Shown: positions 32,709 through 41,436 of the stretch, piece after piece | Layout: every line of letters begins with the position of its first letter | Numbering within the stretch: the first letter of the stretch is position 1 | Source of the DNA: UMGS1279 sp045536815 | GTDB lineage: Bacteria > Bacillota > Clostridia > Oscillospirales > Acutalibacteraceae | Direction: 5' to 3' | Length of the DNA: 64,000 bases | NCBI GenBank assembly: GCA_045536815.1 | Contig: JAZSOH010000021.1 | Location: 1-64,000 of the forward strand | Notes under the pieces: generated by a model | The model's input: the letters and a program-made list of their open reading frames with translations, nothing else | The model's database searches: none | Told to the model about the DNA's origin: nothing | Translations under genes and position numbers: made by a program

Positions 32709-35525
32709 ATGTCTATATTCAAGTGTAAAATGTGCGGAGGCAGTCTTGAAATTGTCGCAGGTACGACCGTTGTAGAATGTCAGTATTGCGGTACGAAGCA
32801 AACCCTGCCAAGACTGTCTGACGAGCGAATTTCAAACCTTTATGACCGAGCAAATCATTTCCGTAGGAACAATGATTATGACAAGGCATTAAGCATTTAT
32901 GAGCAAATATTAAGTGAGGACAGGAGCGACAGCGAAGCATACTGGTCTATCGTTCTCTGCCGTTATGGTATTGAGTATGTAGAAGACCCTGCGACCCACC
33001 GTCGTATTCCTACCATTAACCGAGCACAATATACTTCTATTTTCTCGGACGAGGACTATAAGTCTGCTATTCTGTATGCCGACGACACTCAAAAAGCAAT
33101 TTATGAGCAGGAAGCAGAACAGATAGACAGCATTCAAAAAGGCATTCTGGAAGTATCTCAATCGGAAGACCCGTTTGATGTTTTTATCTGTTATAAGGAA
33201 ACCGATGCCAACGGTCGCAGAACCCAAGACAGTGTACTCGCTACCGAACTTTATAACGAACTTACCCGTGAAGGTTACAAAGTATTCTTCTCCCGTATTA
33301 CACTTGAAGACAAACTCGGTCAAGAGTATGAACCGATTATCTTTGCTGCACTCAACTCCGCAAAGGTTATGGTTGTGCTCGGTACCAAGCCTGAACACTT
33401 CAATGCCGTTTGGGTAAAGAACGAATGGAGCAGATATCTCTCCCTTATCCGCAATGGTGCCAGGAACACTCTCATTCCCGCATACCGTGATATGGACCCA
33501 TATGACCTGCCTGAAGAGTTTTCTCACTTACAGGCACAAGATATGTCTAAACTCGGTTTCATGCAGGATTTAACACACGGCATTAAGAAAATACTTTCTG
33601 CTGGTAAGACCAACGACAAAAAGGAAAACACCGCAAGTGGAGGCACCAGTATCGAGGCGACTATCGACTATGCCTTACTTCTTATTGAGGATGGCAACAT
33701 TCAGAAAGCAAACCAATTGTTAGAGCAAGTGGTCGCTACGGCTCCGAAGCACCCGATGATATATGTTGCCAAACTGCTCATTGAATGCGGTGTTAAGAGG
33801 CAGGAAGACTTGGCACGGCTCGATGATAGTTTTGACCATTCTCCTAACTATGAGAAAGCAGTTCGCTTTGCCAACCCGCAACTCAAAGCAACCCTTGAAG
33901 GATATGCCGAAATCGTTAAGAAAAACAGAATCAAAGCAATATACGATCAAGCAGTTTCCAAAATGGATAGCGGTGTTTGCGAAACAGATTTCTTATCGGC
34001 AAAAAGGTTGTTTGATACTATCCCGCATTATGCAGATTCCAGACAGCTCTCCATTCTTTGTGGCGACAAAGCAGAAACCGCCCGCAAGGAGGCAGAATAC
34101 CAACAATCAAAAACAATATACGACCAAGCAATTACTAAAATGAATGCCGGTACTACGGCAGAGGACTTTGTGGCAGCAAAGAAGTTGTTTGATAGCATTT
34201 CGGAGTTCGAAGATGCTAGACGTCTCTCCGCTCTCTGCTCCGACAAAACAGAAGTCGCTAAAAAAGAAGTCGTCTACCAGAAGTCTTTAAAATTAATGAA
34301 CTCTAACACCGATAACCGTATTGCCGTTCTTCAAAAGGCAATCGACGGATTTGGTACTATCAGAGATTATAAAGATGCTGCCTTACAGATTGATAACTGC
34401 GAACGGTTAATTTATGCCGAAAACGAAGCAATTGCCGCCAAGAAGAGGAAACAGAAGACAATTACCAAAAGTACTTTGCTGGTTCTTGCTGTGGTTGTCC
34501 TCTTCTCCGTAATCTTCTTCGGATTCATTCTTCCGAGAAGCAATTACAATAAAGCGGAAAACCTGTTTGCCGAGCAGAATTACTCTGCTGCTTACGATAT
34601 TTACAGCAAACTCGGCAACTTCGAAGATGCCCCCGAAAAGGCAAAGGAATGCTTGTATATTCAAGCAACTGCTTTGAGAGCAGAAAAGAAATGGGACGAA
34701 GCAAATGCCCTGTTTGAGCAGATAAAAGATTACAAGGATAGTGCAGAACTTATTCACTTACATAATTACGAAGTCACCGCTTCCGAAAATGCTACTTGTG
34801 CAAAGGATGGATATAAGGAGTTCAAGTGTAGTGGTTGTGGTGAGACATACCGTGAAAAGCTTGAAGCAACAGGTAAACACGACTACAAAGTGATTAATTC
34901 CAAGAATGCTACTTGTGAAGCAGGTGGTTTTAAAGAATATAAGTGCACTACTTGCGACAGTAATTATCGTGATTATATCGAAGCAACAGGAAACCACGAC
35001 TACAAGGTGGTCAATTCCAAGAATGCCACTTGTGAAGCAGGTGGCTTCAAGGAGTATAAGTGTTCCACCTGCAACCATAGTTATCGTAATGATATCAAGG
35101 CAACTGGCCATAACTATTCGTCTGCTACCTGTACCGAAGCAAAGAAGTGTAAGAATTGCGGGCAGACATCTGGTAGTGCTCTCGGCCATAGCACCAGCGG
35201 GGTTAAATGTTCGAGATGTGGCACAATCACATTTCAAACCATTACCTATACGGGAAAAGGCTCCGAAGTGAAAAGCAATATAAATCTTCCAAGTGGAAAG
35301 TTCAGATTCACTTGTACGATGACTTCTGGAAGCAGTAATTTGACTATGTATTTCAACGATGGTACAACAGGATATGAACCACTTATCTTCAATAATTATG
35401 TGGCAGGAACAGTCGAAGTAACTGTCATTGAAGGCCCTGTTAGCAACGGCAGTATTGCTATAAATGCTAATGGTTGGGATGGTTCAAAAATGGGATGGAA
35501 AATCGTAATTGAAGCAATAGGATGA
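32709..35525 (+). CDS. TIR protein 3: zinc ribbon, TPR, TIR, membrane helix, Cys-rich repeats
   Basis: The 938-residue protein repeats the same head as TIR proteins 1 and 2, again gap-free through residue 210 with Glu208 in YEPIIFAAL. Sel1/TPR-like repeats follow (about 315-560), one membrane helix (about 583-607), another TPR pair, then three tandem repeats of about 34 residues with the pattern NATC-x-GGFKEYKC-x2-C (about 700-800), a shorter zinc-ribbon-like part, and a C-terminal beta sandwich. Third positions are richer in G/C than in TIR 2, so it may have been acquired separately. Confidence 0.85.
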   Translation: MSIFKCKMCGGSLEIVAGTTVVECQYCGTKQTLPRLSDERISNLYDRANHFRRNNDYDKALSIYEQILSEDRSDSEAYWSIVLCRYGIEYVEDPATHRRIPTINRAQYTSIFSDEDYKSAILYADDTQKAIYEQEAEQIDSIQKGILEVSQSEDPFDVFICYKETDANGRRTQDSVLATELYNELTREGYKVFFSRITLEDKLGQEYEPIIFAALNSAKVMVVLGTKPEHFNAVWVKNEWSRYLSLIRNGARNTLIPAYRDMDPYDLPEEFSHLQAQDMSKLGFMQDLTHGIKKILSAGKTNDKKENTASGGTSIEATIDYALLLIEDGNIQKANQLLEQVVATAPKHPMIYVAKLLIECGVKRQEDLARLDDSFDHSPNYEKAVRFANPQLKATLEGYAEIVKKNRIKAIYDQAVSKMDSGVCETDFLSAKRLFDTIPHYADSRQLSILCGDKAETARKEAEYQQSKTIYDQAITKMNAGTTAEDFVAAKKLFDSISEFEDARRLSALCSDKTEVAKKEVVYQKSLKLMNSNTDNRIAVLQKAIDGFGTIRDYKDAALQIDNCERLIYAENEAIAAKKRKQKTITKSTLLVLAVVVLFSVIFFGFILPRSNYNKAENLFAEQNYSAAYDIYSKLGNFEDAPEKAKECLYIQATALRAEKKWDEANALFEQIKDYKDSAELIHLHNYEVTASENATCAKDGYKEFKCSGCGETYREKLEATGKHDYKVINSKNATCEAGGFKEYKCTTCDSNYRDYIEATGNHDYKVVNSKNATCEAGGFKEYKCSTCNHSYRNDIKATGHNYSSATCTEAKKCKNCGQTSGSALGHSTSGVKCSRCGTITFQTITYTGKGSEVKSNINLPSGKFRFTCTMTSGSSNLTMYFNDGTTGYEPLIFNNYVAGTVEVTVIEGPVSNGSIAINANGWDGSKMGWKIVIEAIG

Positions 35526-35538
35526 TGGGAGGTTCCGA

Positions 35539-35871
35539 ATGAAAGTTAAACAATTAATTTGTCAGAATTGTGGAGCCAACCTTGATACAAAAGAAAACAT
35601 TGCTTTTTGTTCTTATTGTGGTTCTAAATTGGCTTTGGATGACGAAAATAAAAATATTACATATAATTACAATTATTCCAAACGCGACGAAGCAAAAATT
35701 CGTGATAGCGAACGAAAAGAACTGATTCGGTTAAAAGAACTTGAAAATGAAGAAAAACAGCGTGATCGTGAACATAAAATGCAAAAGTGGATTTTATTGG
35801 GTTGGTTAATTGCCGGCAGCATTGCTTTCTTGCTACTCATTGTTATGGGTTTTCTTGATGGTTCTTGGTAA
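35539..35871 (+). CDS. Zinc-ribbon membrane-anchored small protein
   Basis: The 110-residue protein has a zinc ribbon (CQNCGANL, CSYCGSKL), a charged coiled coil (residues 48-82) and a C-terminal membrane helix (84-105). GGGAGG precedes the ATG. It probably presents a ribbon to the cytoplasm at the membrane where the TIR proteins sit. Confidence 0.7.
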   Translation: MKVKQLICQNCGANLDTKENIAFCSYCGSKLALDDENKNITYNYNYSKRDEAKIRDSERKELIRLKELENEEKQRDREHKMQKWILLGWLIAGSIAFLLLIVMGFLDGSW

Positions 35872-35906
35872 TATGTAGTCAGACATTAAATTATGGAGAA
35901 TGCAAA

Positions 35907-36755
35907 ATGAGTAAAACTGAACAGCAATATGTGAAAGATATCTCTACATGGAGTAAACAATGGGATCTTATATGCAAAGAACTAAAGGAATACGGAGAAA
36001 TCACACCAAAATTTGAAGATGTTCTTTTGGAAACAAAATCCTCTTTTGGCAAAGTGGTAAAACAAGCGATTTTTGATAATTTGAATATGATCACGGTTTC
36101 ACAAGAAGATATTCGTCAACTTTGGAGATATGTAAACGAAAGTTGCACCGAAAAGATAACAGAGAATAGATTTATACCTTTGCCTGAATATGCATCTACT
36201 AACAGAATGAACGATACAGATCGGTTATATTCATATTTTTCAATTAGTTATAAAGATTCAGCTTATACGGACATGGAGGCAACGGGAGTTCGTGAAATTA
36301 GAGCTGCTGAAAACGATGATGTTTGGAAATGCCGCTTTGCTTTTTCAGCGGATATAAGTGAATTGAAATTCATTGATTTTAGCCCTGTTTGCAAAATTCC
36401 GAAGGATGAAGGTGAGTATGGTAATTTTTTAGTTTCAAAATTGGGAAAGCGCCTGCCGGTAGATAAAAACAAATTGACTTATTGGTTAATGCAAACATTA
36501 TTACAAATTTTCCACGAGTCCGATATGTTTTCTCCTATTGATAAATCAGAGAATCAAGAAGAACAAAGACTTAAATATAAACCATTTCACGTAATTTGCG
36601 ATTATCTGGAAAGATACGGTTATAACGGAATAATTTATCGTAGTTCTGTTTTCAAAAAAGGCAGATGCCTGGCATTGTTTAATCCTGATTATGCAGTGTG
36701 CGAATTTGATACATTAGAGAAAATTGATGTAGGAAAAGCTTTAAAAATCAAATAA
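35907..36755 (+). CDS. RES-domain-like protein, possible NAD-consuming effector
   Basis: ATG 35907 has GGAG upstream; 282 residues. The C-terminal half fits the RES domain: YSYFSISY and an early Arg, FSADISELKFIDFS, a helical core, then PFHVICDYLERYGYNGIIYRSSV and ALFNPDYAV. RES proteins such as MbcT and Res toxins degrade NAD. No Xre-type antitoxin gene is adjacent, unlike normal res-xre pairs. As last gene of an operon with three TIR domains, it would add a second NAD-acting fold to the locus. Confidence 0.6.
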   Translation: MSKTEQQYVKDISTWSKQWDLICKELKEYGEITPKFEDVLLETKSSFGKVVKQAIFDNLNMITVSQEDIRQLWRYVNESCTEKITENRFIPLPEYASTNRMNDTDRLYSYFSISYKDSAYTDMEATGVREIRAAENDDVWKCRFAFSADISELKFIDFSPVCKIPKDEGEYGNFLVSKLGKRLPVDKNKLTYWLMQTLLQIFHESDMFSPIDKSENQEEQRLKYKPFHVICDYLERYGYNGIIYRSSVFKKGRCLALFNPDYAVCEFDTLEKIDVGKALKIK

Positions 36756-36770
36756 TTACTTATAAATAAC

Positions 36771-36808
36771 AAAAAGACAGTATGGCAATAAAACCCTACT
36801 GTCTTTTT
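36771..36808 (+). terminator. Terminator of the TIR operon
   Basis: A perfect 12-bp stem (36771-36782 with 36797-36808) that itself ends in TTTTT. Confidence 0.8.
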
Positions 36809-36872
36809 CCATTTCCACTTGATTGATGTATTAGTACTATAACAGTTTCATCTTCACAAAACCTTTGAAAAC

Positions 36873-37250
36873 TTAGACATATATAAAATCATTATTTATG
36901 ATTTCTATAACTATGCTGCGGATGTTATTCATTCGAGTAACCCACAACATTTGGTTTTCCGCTTTAAGTTGTTCGGTAATACCTTCCGCTTGTTTAAGCT
37001 GCTCGATTAGAGTATCAAACATTTCCTCTGCTTGAAAATTTATATCGTAAAGATAGGAATTTAGTTTGCATTCCATTTGCAAGTGGGTAAGGGTTCCTCT
37101 ACGATGTTGTTTGAGATAGTCCAAATGTCGCATACCCCAAACACCAATTTCCTTTGTTTCTTGCTCCGGCAATTTAAAGCACGGAATGTAATAATCACCC
37201 TACAACTCATACCACAAGCCATTCTTTTCATCGTAAATATACCTTTCCAT
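36873..37250 (-). pseudogene. TnpV-family pseudogene
   Basis: Homologous over its length to the intact gene at 20728-21096. The start (MERYIYDEKNGLWYEL) is followed by an in-frame TAG at codon 17, where the intact gene has ERDGDYY, after which the frame continues to 36873. Confidence 0.75.
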
Positions 37251-37252
37251 AA

Positions 37253-37572
37253 TCAAACCTCCTTCAGCAAATCTTTGAATGGTGCTTCGTCGTTTACGAA
37301 CGTGTCGTATGTAAACTGTGCTCCAAGGCGAAATTAGCACCGAGGCGGAATCCCATAATAAAACTGTCGAGATTGGATTCGCCGTTGACTACGCCCCAAG
37401 CATTGCAAAAATCAAGGAATTTCTTTTTACTTTCTCCCGAGAGATTCTCGGTTAGAAAATCCTCGTTTAGCATCAACACCTCCGTTTGTTTTTGCACCGT
37501 TTTGTTTTCTTTAGTGCTACGTGCCTGTGGGGCGAGATTGCCGTAATAGAATTCTTCAATAAAATTTGACAT
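37253..37572 (-). pseudogene. DUF6809 gene disrupted by a short tandem duplication
   Basis: The first 80 residues are almost identical to the intact gene at 21198-21500 and AAAGGAGG precedes ATG 37572. Near 37315-37350 a stretch of about 18 bases is imperfectly duplicated (CGCCTCGGTGCTAATTT / CGCCTTGGAGCACAGTTT), shifting the frame so that the product ends ALEHSLHTTRS. The original ending (FTYDTFVNDEAPFKDLLKE) is still readable in another frame down to 37253. Confidence 0.75.
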
Positions 37573-37741
37573 AAAATTACCTCCTTTGCCTTTATTGTAG
37601 CAAAGGAGGTTACTTTTTACGAATGTGCGGAAATGAAATTGGCAGAGTTAATGATTAGGATAAAATGTACTGCCAAAAAGTTTAAAAAACACATTTTAGA
37701 TAAATATCATATATTTTGCGCACAATTTGTGCGCAAAGCAC

Positions 37742-37770
37742 TTGACATATGCAAAGTTTGGTGTTATAAT
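37742..37770 (+). promoter_or_regulatory. Consensus sigma-A promoter for the ATPase gene
   Basis: TTGACA (37742-37747), 17-base spacer, TATAAT (37765-37770): perfect consensus, 24 bases before the start codon. Confidence 0.85.
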
Positions 37771-37794
37771 TACCATATCTTAGGAGGGATTATC

Positions 37795-38901
37795 ATGCTT
37801 ACACGTTTTGAAGTTGCTAATTACAAGGGTTTTAAGGATGCTATGATTTGGGACCTGTCTACAACGAGAGACTACTCCTACTCAAAAGAATTAATAAAAA
37901 ACAAAACAGCCAAAAACTCAATAGTTTTCGGCAAAAATGCTTCCGGCAAATCAAGTTTATGCGCAGCAGTTGTTGATATTACAACACATCTTCTTGATGC
38001 CGAAAAAGATTCTACGCCACCTCACATGCTTACTTATATTGGTAACGATACCCCTATTATGTCTTTTAGATACGATTTCCTTTTTGGAAATAAAAAAGTT
38101 ACATATGTGTATGCAAAAACAAACAAGCGTGAAATGGTAATAGAAGAGCTTTACGTTAACGAAAAAAAGGTTTTGCGCCACGATTTTATCAATGAAGAAG
38201 AAAATTTCATAAATATTGCCGGTGCCAAAAATTTGAGAACTAAAGGCTTACCTAACAAGCTGTCGGTTATCAAATATATTTACAACAACACTATTCTTGA
38301 TGAAAACTCGGTTATAAACCATTTAGTTGATTTTGTGAGCGGCATGCTATATTTCCGTTCCTTAAGAGAAGCTAACCAATATATAGGTTATAAATTGGGC
38401 GGCGAGAAATTAGACGATATTATTCTAAGAAACCATAAACTTGAGGAGTTTCAAAACTTCTTACAAGATATGGAATTAAACTATACTTTAGTTCCGTTAA
38501 CATTAAGTAGTGGACATACTGTTATCGGTGCTAAATTTGAGAATAGCTCTGCAATAGCATTGAACGAGATAGCCTCTTCGGGAACTCGTACTTTAATGCT
38601 TTTCTTCTGTTGGTTATTAGAATTTGAAAACCTAACATTTTTGGTAATAGATGAATTTGACGCCTATTATCATCATAATGTTTCACAAAAAATTCTTAAA
38701 ATAATTAACAGTTTCAAAGATATGCAATCTATGGTAACTACTCACAATGTTACATTATTAAATACCGACGAAACCCGTCCTGACTGTGCTTTTATTCTCG
38801 ATAAGTCTGGTGTAAGAAATTTAAGTGAGCGCAGTAAAAAGGACATTAGAAAAAACCATAATATTGAAAAGCTATATCGTGAAGGCGAATTTGATTCTTA
38901 A
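37795..38901 (+). CDS. AAA15/OLD-like ATP-binding protein
   Basis: ATG 37795 has AGGAGGG upstream; 368 residues. The N-terminus is ABC/SMC-like: LTRFEVANYKGFKD, Walker A FGKNASGKSS near residue 46, signature ASSGTRTLMLFF near 260, Walker B LTFLVIDEFDAYYH near 283, and a final TTHN switch near 318. This is the AAA_15/AAA_21 family used in abortive-infection and retron-associated defence. It lacks a fused Toprim nuclease, and no HNH or other nuclease partner is adjacent, so it may act alone or with the downstream genes. Confidence 0.82.
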   Translation: MLTRFEVANYKGFKDAMIWDLSTTRDYSYSKELIKNKTAKNSIVFGKNASGKSSLCAAVVDITTHLLDAEKDSTPPHMLTYIGNDTPIMSFRYDFLFGNKKVTYVYAKTNKREMVIEELYVNEKKVLRHDFINEEENFINIAGAKNLRTKGLPNKLSVIKYIYNNTILDENSVINHLVDFVSGMLYFRSLREANQYIGYKLGGEKLDDIILRNHKLEEFQNFLQDMELNYTLVPLTLSSGHTVIGAKFENSSAIALNEIASSGTRTLMLFFCWLLEFENLTFLVIDEFDAYYHHNVSQKILKIINSFKDMQSMVTTHNVTLLNTDETRPDCAFILDKSGVRNLSERSKKDIRKNHNIEKLYREGEFDS

Positions 38902-38918
38902 TTCACTATATATAAAAT

Positions 38919-39044
38919 TTAACAAAGGCGGTGATGTTTATTGATTGAAGTGAAAACAAAAAGAAAAAGCACTATAAAGATTGTTCCAGCAATCAATATA
39001 GTGCTTCTCTCCGAATGTTGCCATTCGTACGTCTGTAAGTACAT
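38919..39044 (-). CDS. Possible small hydrophobic (holin-like, type I toxin-like) peptide
   Basis: ATG 39044 has AAAGGTG upstream and opens a 41-residue peptide: a short polar start (MYLQTYEWQHSERS), one membrane helix (TILIAGTIFIVLFLFVFTSI) and a basic end (KHHRL). This layout fits the putative holin-like toxin group of Firmicutes, which are type I toxins silenced by antisense RNA. The coding DNA contains a 10-bp inverted repeat (AAGCACTATA), so part of it could also be just a hairpin. It lies opposite to the flanking genes. Confidence 0.45.
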   Translation of the reverse strand: MYLQTYEWQHSERSTILIAGTIFIVLFLFVFTSINKHHRLC

Positions 39045-39164
39045 AATAGCACCTTTCGGAGAAAAACGCAATAAAAATTTGAATAAAACATAAAATTTTT
39101 GTTGCAAAAATGTCAAAGAAAAATTTTAATTTATGTCACACAGATGACGGAAAGGTGCAAAATT

Positions 39165-39821
39165 ATGCGTAAAACCATTTTAGATGATGGCTTTCACAGT
39201 TATCTTGTTGAAGGCGCATCATTCGTAGGTGCTGCAGGGATTCCGGCACTTATGAATTTAAGCAACACTCAGATTCCCAAGGGTTTAATACCCTTTGAAA
39301 AAGCTAAACAGACAAGCAACAAACGACAGTACGTACATTTTTATATGCACGATAAATTCTTTGCCGATGTTTTAACATCAACTACAAAATATGTGGATTT
39401 ATTAAAAGAATTTGACGGAGTTATTTCTCCCGATTGTACAATGCTGATTGGTCAATCACCTTGTCTTCAGCAAACAAATACATATTTCAACCGTGCCGTA
39501 GGTTACTATCTACAAAAACAAGGAATACCGGTTATTCCTAATATACGCTGGAGTGATGAAAGCAGTTTTGAATATTGTTTTCTTGGAGTACCCAAAAACT
39601 CTATTGTATCTGTCAGCACACACGGTTGTATTCGTTCAAACAAGCAAAAAGAAATCTTTAAGCAAGGTTTGAACGAAATGATAAAAACATTAAACCCTAC
39701 TGATGTTTTAGTTCACGGATATATGCCTGATGCGGTGTTTAAAGATTTAGAAGGCAAAACTAATTTTCACCGCTATCCCAGCTTGTTTGAACAAACGCAT
39801 CCTAAAGAGGAGAGTGCGTAA
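39165..39821 (+). CDS. DUF4417 family protein
   Basis: ATG 39165 has AAAGGTG upstream; 218 residues. The blocks GIPALMNLSNTQIPKGLIPFEKA, GVISPDCTM, NRAVGYYLQKQGIPVIPNIRW and VSVSTHGCIRS match DUF4417, a family in phages, plasmids and conjugative elements with no proven activity. It heads a four-gene run ending at 41345, coupled by stop-start contacts. Confidence 0.75.
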   Translation: MRKTILDDGFHSYLVEGASFVGAAGIPALMNLSNTQIPKGLIPFEKAKQTSNKRQYVHFYMHDKFFADVLTSTTKYVDLLKEFDGVISPDCTMLIGQSPCLQQTNTYFNRAVGYYLQKQGIPVIPNIRWSDESSFEYCFLGVPKNSIVSVSTHGCIRSNKQKEIFKQGLNEMIKTLNPTDVLVHGYMPDAVFKDLEGKTNFHRYPSLFEQTHPKEESA

Positions 39822-40205
39822 ATGGGAACAGGTTTTAAAGGTGGCACTATAAAATATCATAGCATAGGTCAAAATGTACTTATCACATCTAATTCTTATA
39901 AATATATAAATGGATATTTTGGCGAAAAAAGTCCTAGTACTGGAAGTAAAACAAGAAACATTGTATCAAGTGATAGTGTTTCAACTGCAACAGATTTTTA
40001 TAATAAGATTGCTTTAGGTGGAACCGAAACCGTTTATAACAACGGTAATATGCGTATTACTCAGATGTCTGATGGTTCTGTAATTACTTGGAGAAAGATA
40101 TCATCATCAGATGGAACACCAGTTGTTGAAATCAACATATCAAACAGTAGTCATACCGGCGGAGTAAAGCAGCAAAAAATTCATTTTACTGAGGAGGTAA
40201 AATAA
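39822..40205 (+). CDS. Hypothetical protein after DUF4417
   Basis: The 127-residue protein begins directly after the preceding stop and ends in a TAATG overlap with the next start. It begins with a Gly-rich segment (MGTGFKGGTIKYHSIG) and ends with a Ser/Thr-rich beta region. It is not recognised; the small size and composition are reminiscent of fragments that accompany DUF4417 in mobile DNA. Confidence 0.6.
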   Translation: MGTGFKGGTIKYHSIGQNVLITSNSYKYINGYFGEKSPSTGSKTRNIVSSDSVSTATDFYNKIALGGTETVYNNGNMRITQMSDGSVITWRKISSSDGTPVVEINISNSSHTGGVKQQKIHFTEEVK

Positions 40206-40771
40206 TGGATATTTCAACAATCATTTCTGAGAACGAGATGAATATACTTAAAAATATGATTGGCAAAACATTCAATAAGTACAAATGCGACCCGTTCATT
40301 AATAGTCCTATGGTATATGGAATTGTAGGAATATACATTGACGGACAGCCTTTTAAAATCACTTCTCTTTTAAAAGAAGTTAAAAGGTTTTTAACACACG
40401 ATGATGTTGCAGAATTCAAAATTACTGAAACAACTGACAATAACATCAAAACCTTTATGGATAAAGGTCAATTGATAGAAACACCAGTAAATAGTAAAAT
40501 AAAGTCTATTTCTATTGTTAATGATTTTCAGACCGTAACATATAATGGCGAAAACTACGAGTTTTCCTCTACTGTTGGTTTTATCTTTACGTTAGAAGAT
40601 TCACGTGAGATATCTTTTGAAATCGGAACTTGGTTTTCCGAGATGATAACAATACAACGTGGCTATGACCTTATTGAAAAATTTACACCGACCGATGATT
40701 TTTTAGAAGAATGGCAAGAGTGCGAAGGATATACTCCAACTATCAGGCGCGAAATAACTGTAATTGAATAA
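40205..40771 (+). CDS. Hypothetical protein, paralogue A
   Basis: The 188-residue protein shares with the next gene the opening pattern MIGkTFnKYkxDxF-x5-VxGIxGI and the blocks FTLEDSREISFEIG and GYDLIEKF. It is predicted as a single mixed alpha/beta domain without membrane segments or Cys. The family is not recognised. It overlaps the preceding gene by one base. Confidence 0.65.
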   Translation: MDISTIISENEMNILKNMIGKTFNKYKCDPFINSPMVYGIVGIYIDGQPFKITSLLKEVKRFLTHDDVAEFKITETTDNNIKTFMDKGQLIETPVNSKIKSISIVNDFQTVTYNGENYEFSSTVGFIFTLEDSREISFEIGTWFSEMITIQRGYDLIEKFTPTDDFLEEWQECEGYTPTIRREITVIE

Positions 40772-40787
40772 TTTTTTGAGGTAATTT

Positions 40788-41345
40788 ATGCAAACTATTG
40801 ATATGAGATTTGATTCTAACATCTTCAAGCAGATGATAGGACAAACTTTCAAAAAATATCGCTCTGATGAATTTGTTTTTAACAATTCTGTTACAGGAAT
40901 CATCGGCATATTTGTTGATGAAAAAGTTTATGAATTTCGTAACGAACAAAAATCGGTAGATTATTTTGGTGAGCAGGATGACTATGCTGTATTCGGCATA
41001 ACAGAATGTTCTGAAAACGAAATCAAATCTTTATTTGATGATACAGAACAAATTGACACCCCTGTAAATCAAATTATCAAAAAAATCACAATAATTAATG
41101 AAAACCAACAAATTTTTGAGAACGGAACTCAAACATACAACGTTTGGTTAACAAGAGGTATTATCTTTAATTTAGGCGATAGAGAAATCTCGTTTAAAAA
41201 GGATACTTGCCCTTTTTCAGAAGAAATTGAAATTTTTAGAGGTTATGATTTAATAAACAAATTTCCTATTAATTCTGATTTTATTGACGGTTGGGATAAT
41301 TCTAAAACTCCTAAAACAGAAAACAAAATTATAACAATTGAATAA
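40788..41345 (+). CDS. Hypothetical protein, paralogue B
   Basis: The 185-residue protein aligns with paralogue A throughout (MIGQTFKKYRSDEFVF, VTGIIGIFVDEK, DTPVNQIIKKI, NLGDREISFKKDT, GYDLINKF). It is preceded by GAGG. Duplicated adjacent genes of this type are often immunity proteins, but there is no recognisable toxin beside them. Confidence 0.65.
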   Translation: MQTIDMRFDSNIFKQMIGQTFKKYRSDEFVFNNSVTGIIGIFVDEKVYEFRNEQKSVDYFGEQDDYAVFGITECSENEIKSLFDDTEQIDTPVNQIIKKITIINENQQIFENGTQTYNVWLTRGIIFNLGDREISFKKDTCPFSEEIEIFRGYDLINKFPINSDFIDGWDNSKTPKTENKIITIE

Positions 41346-41382
41346 GAAATAATTAATGTCTTTGCAAAAACATTAAATTTTA

Positions 41383-41421
41383 AATTATACTTCTGTATTT
41401 AATATGCAGAGGTATAATTTT
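41383..41421 (+). terminator. Terminator of the DUF4417 run
   Basis: A 13-bp stem with one mismatch (41383-41395 with 41407-41419), followed by T residues. Confidence 0.7.
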
Positions 41422-41436
41422 TATACACATAATGCA

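Noticed and set aside
34880..35080. Regular DNA repeats that could suggest a CRISPR array
   Set aside because: The repeats are about 100 bases, contiguous, in frame within TIR protein 3 and encode protein repeats; there are no spacers or cas genes.
34758..35237. 159-residue minus-strand Thr/Cys-rich frame
   Set aside because: It mirrors the tandem Cys repeats of TIR protein 3 and has no independent support.
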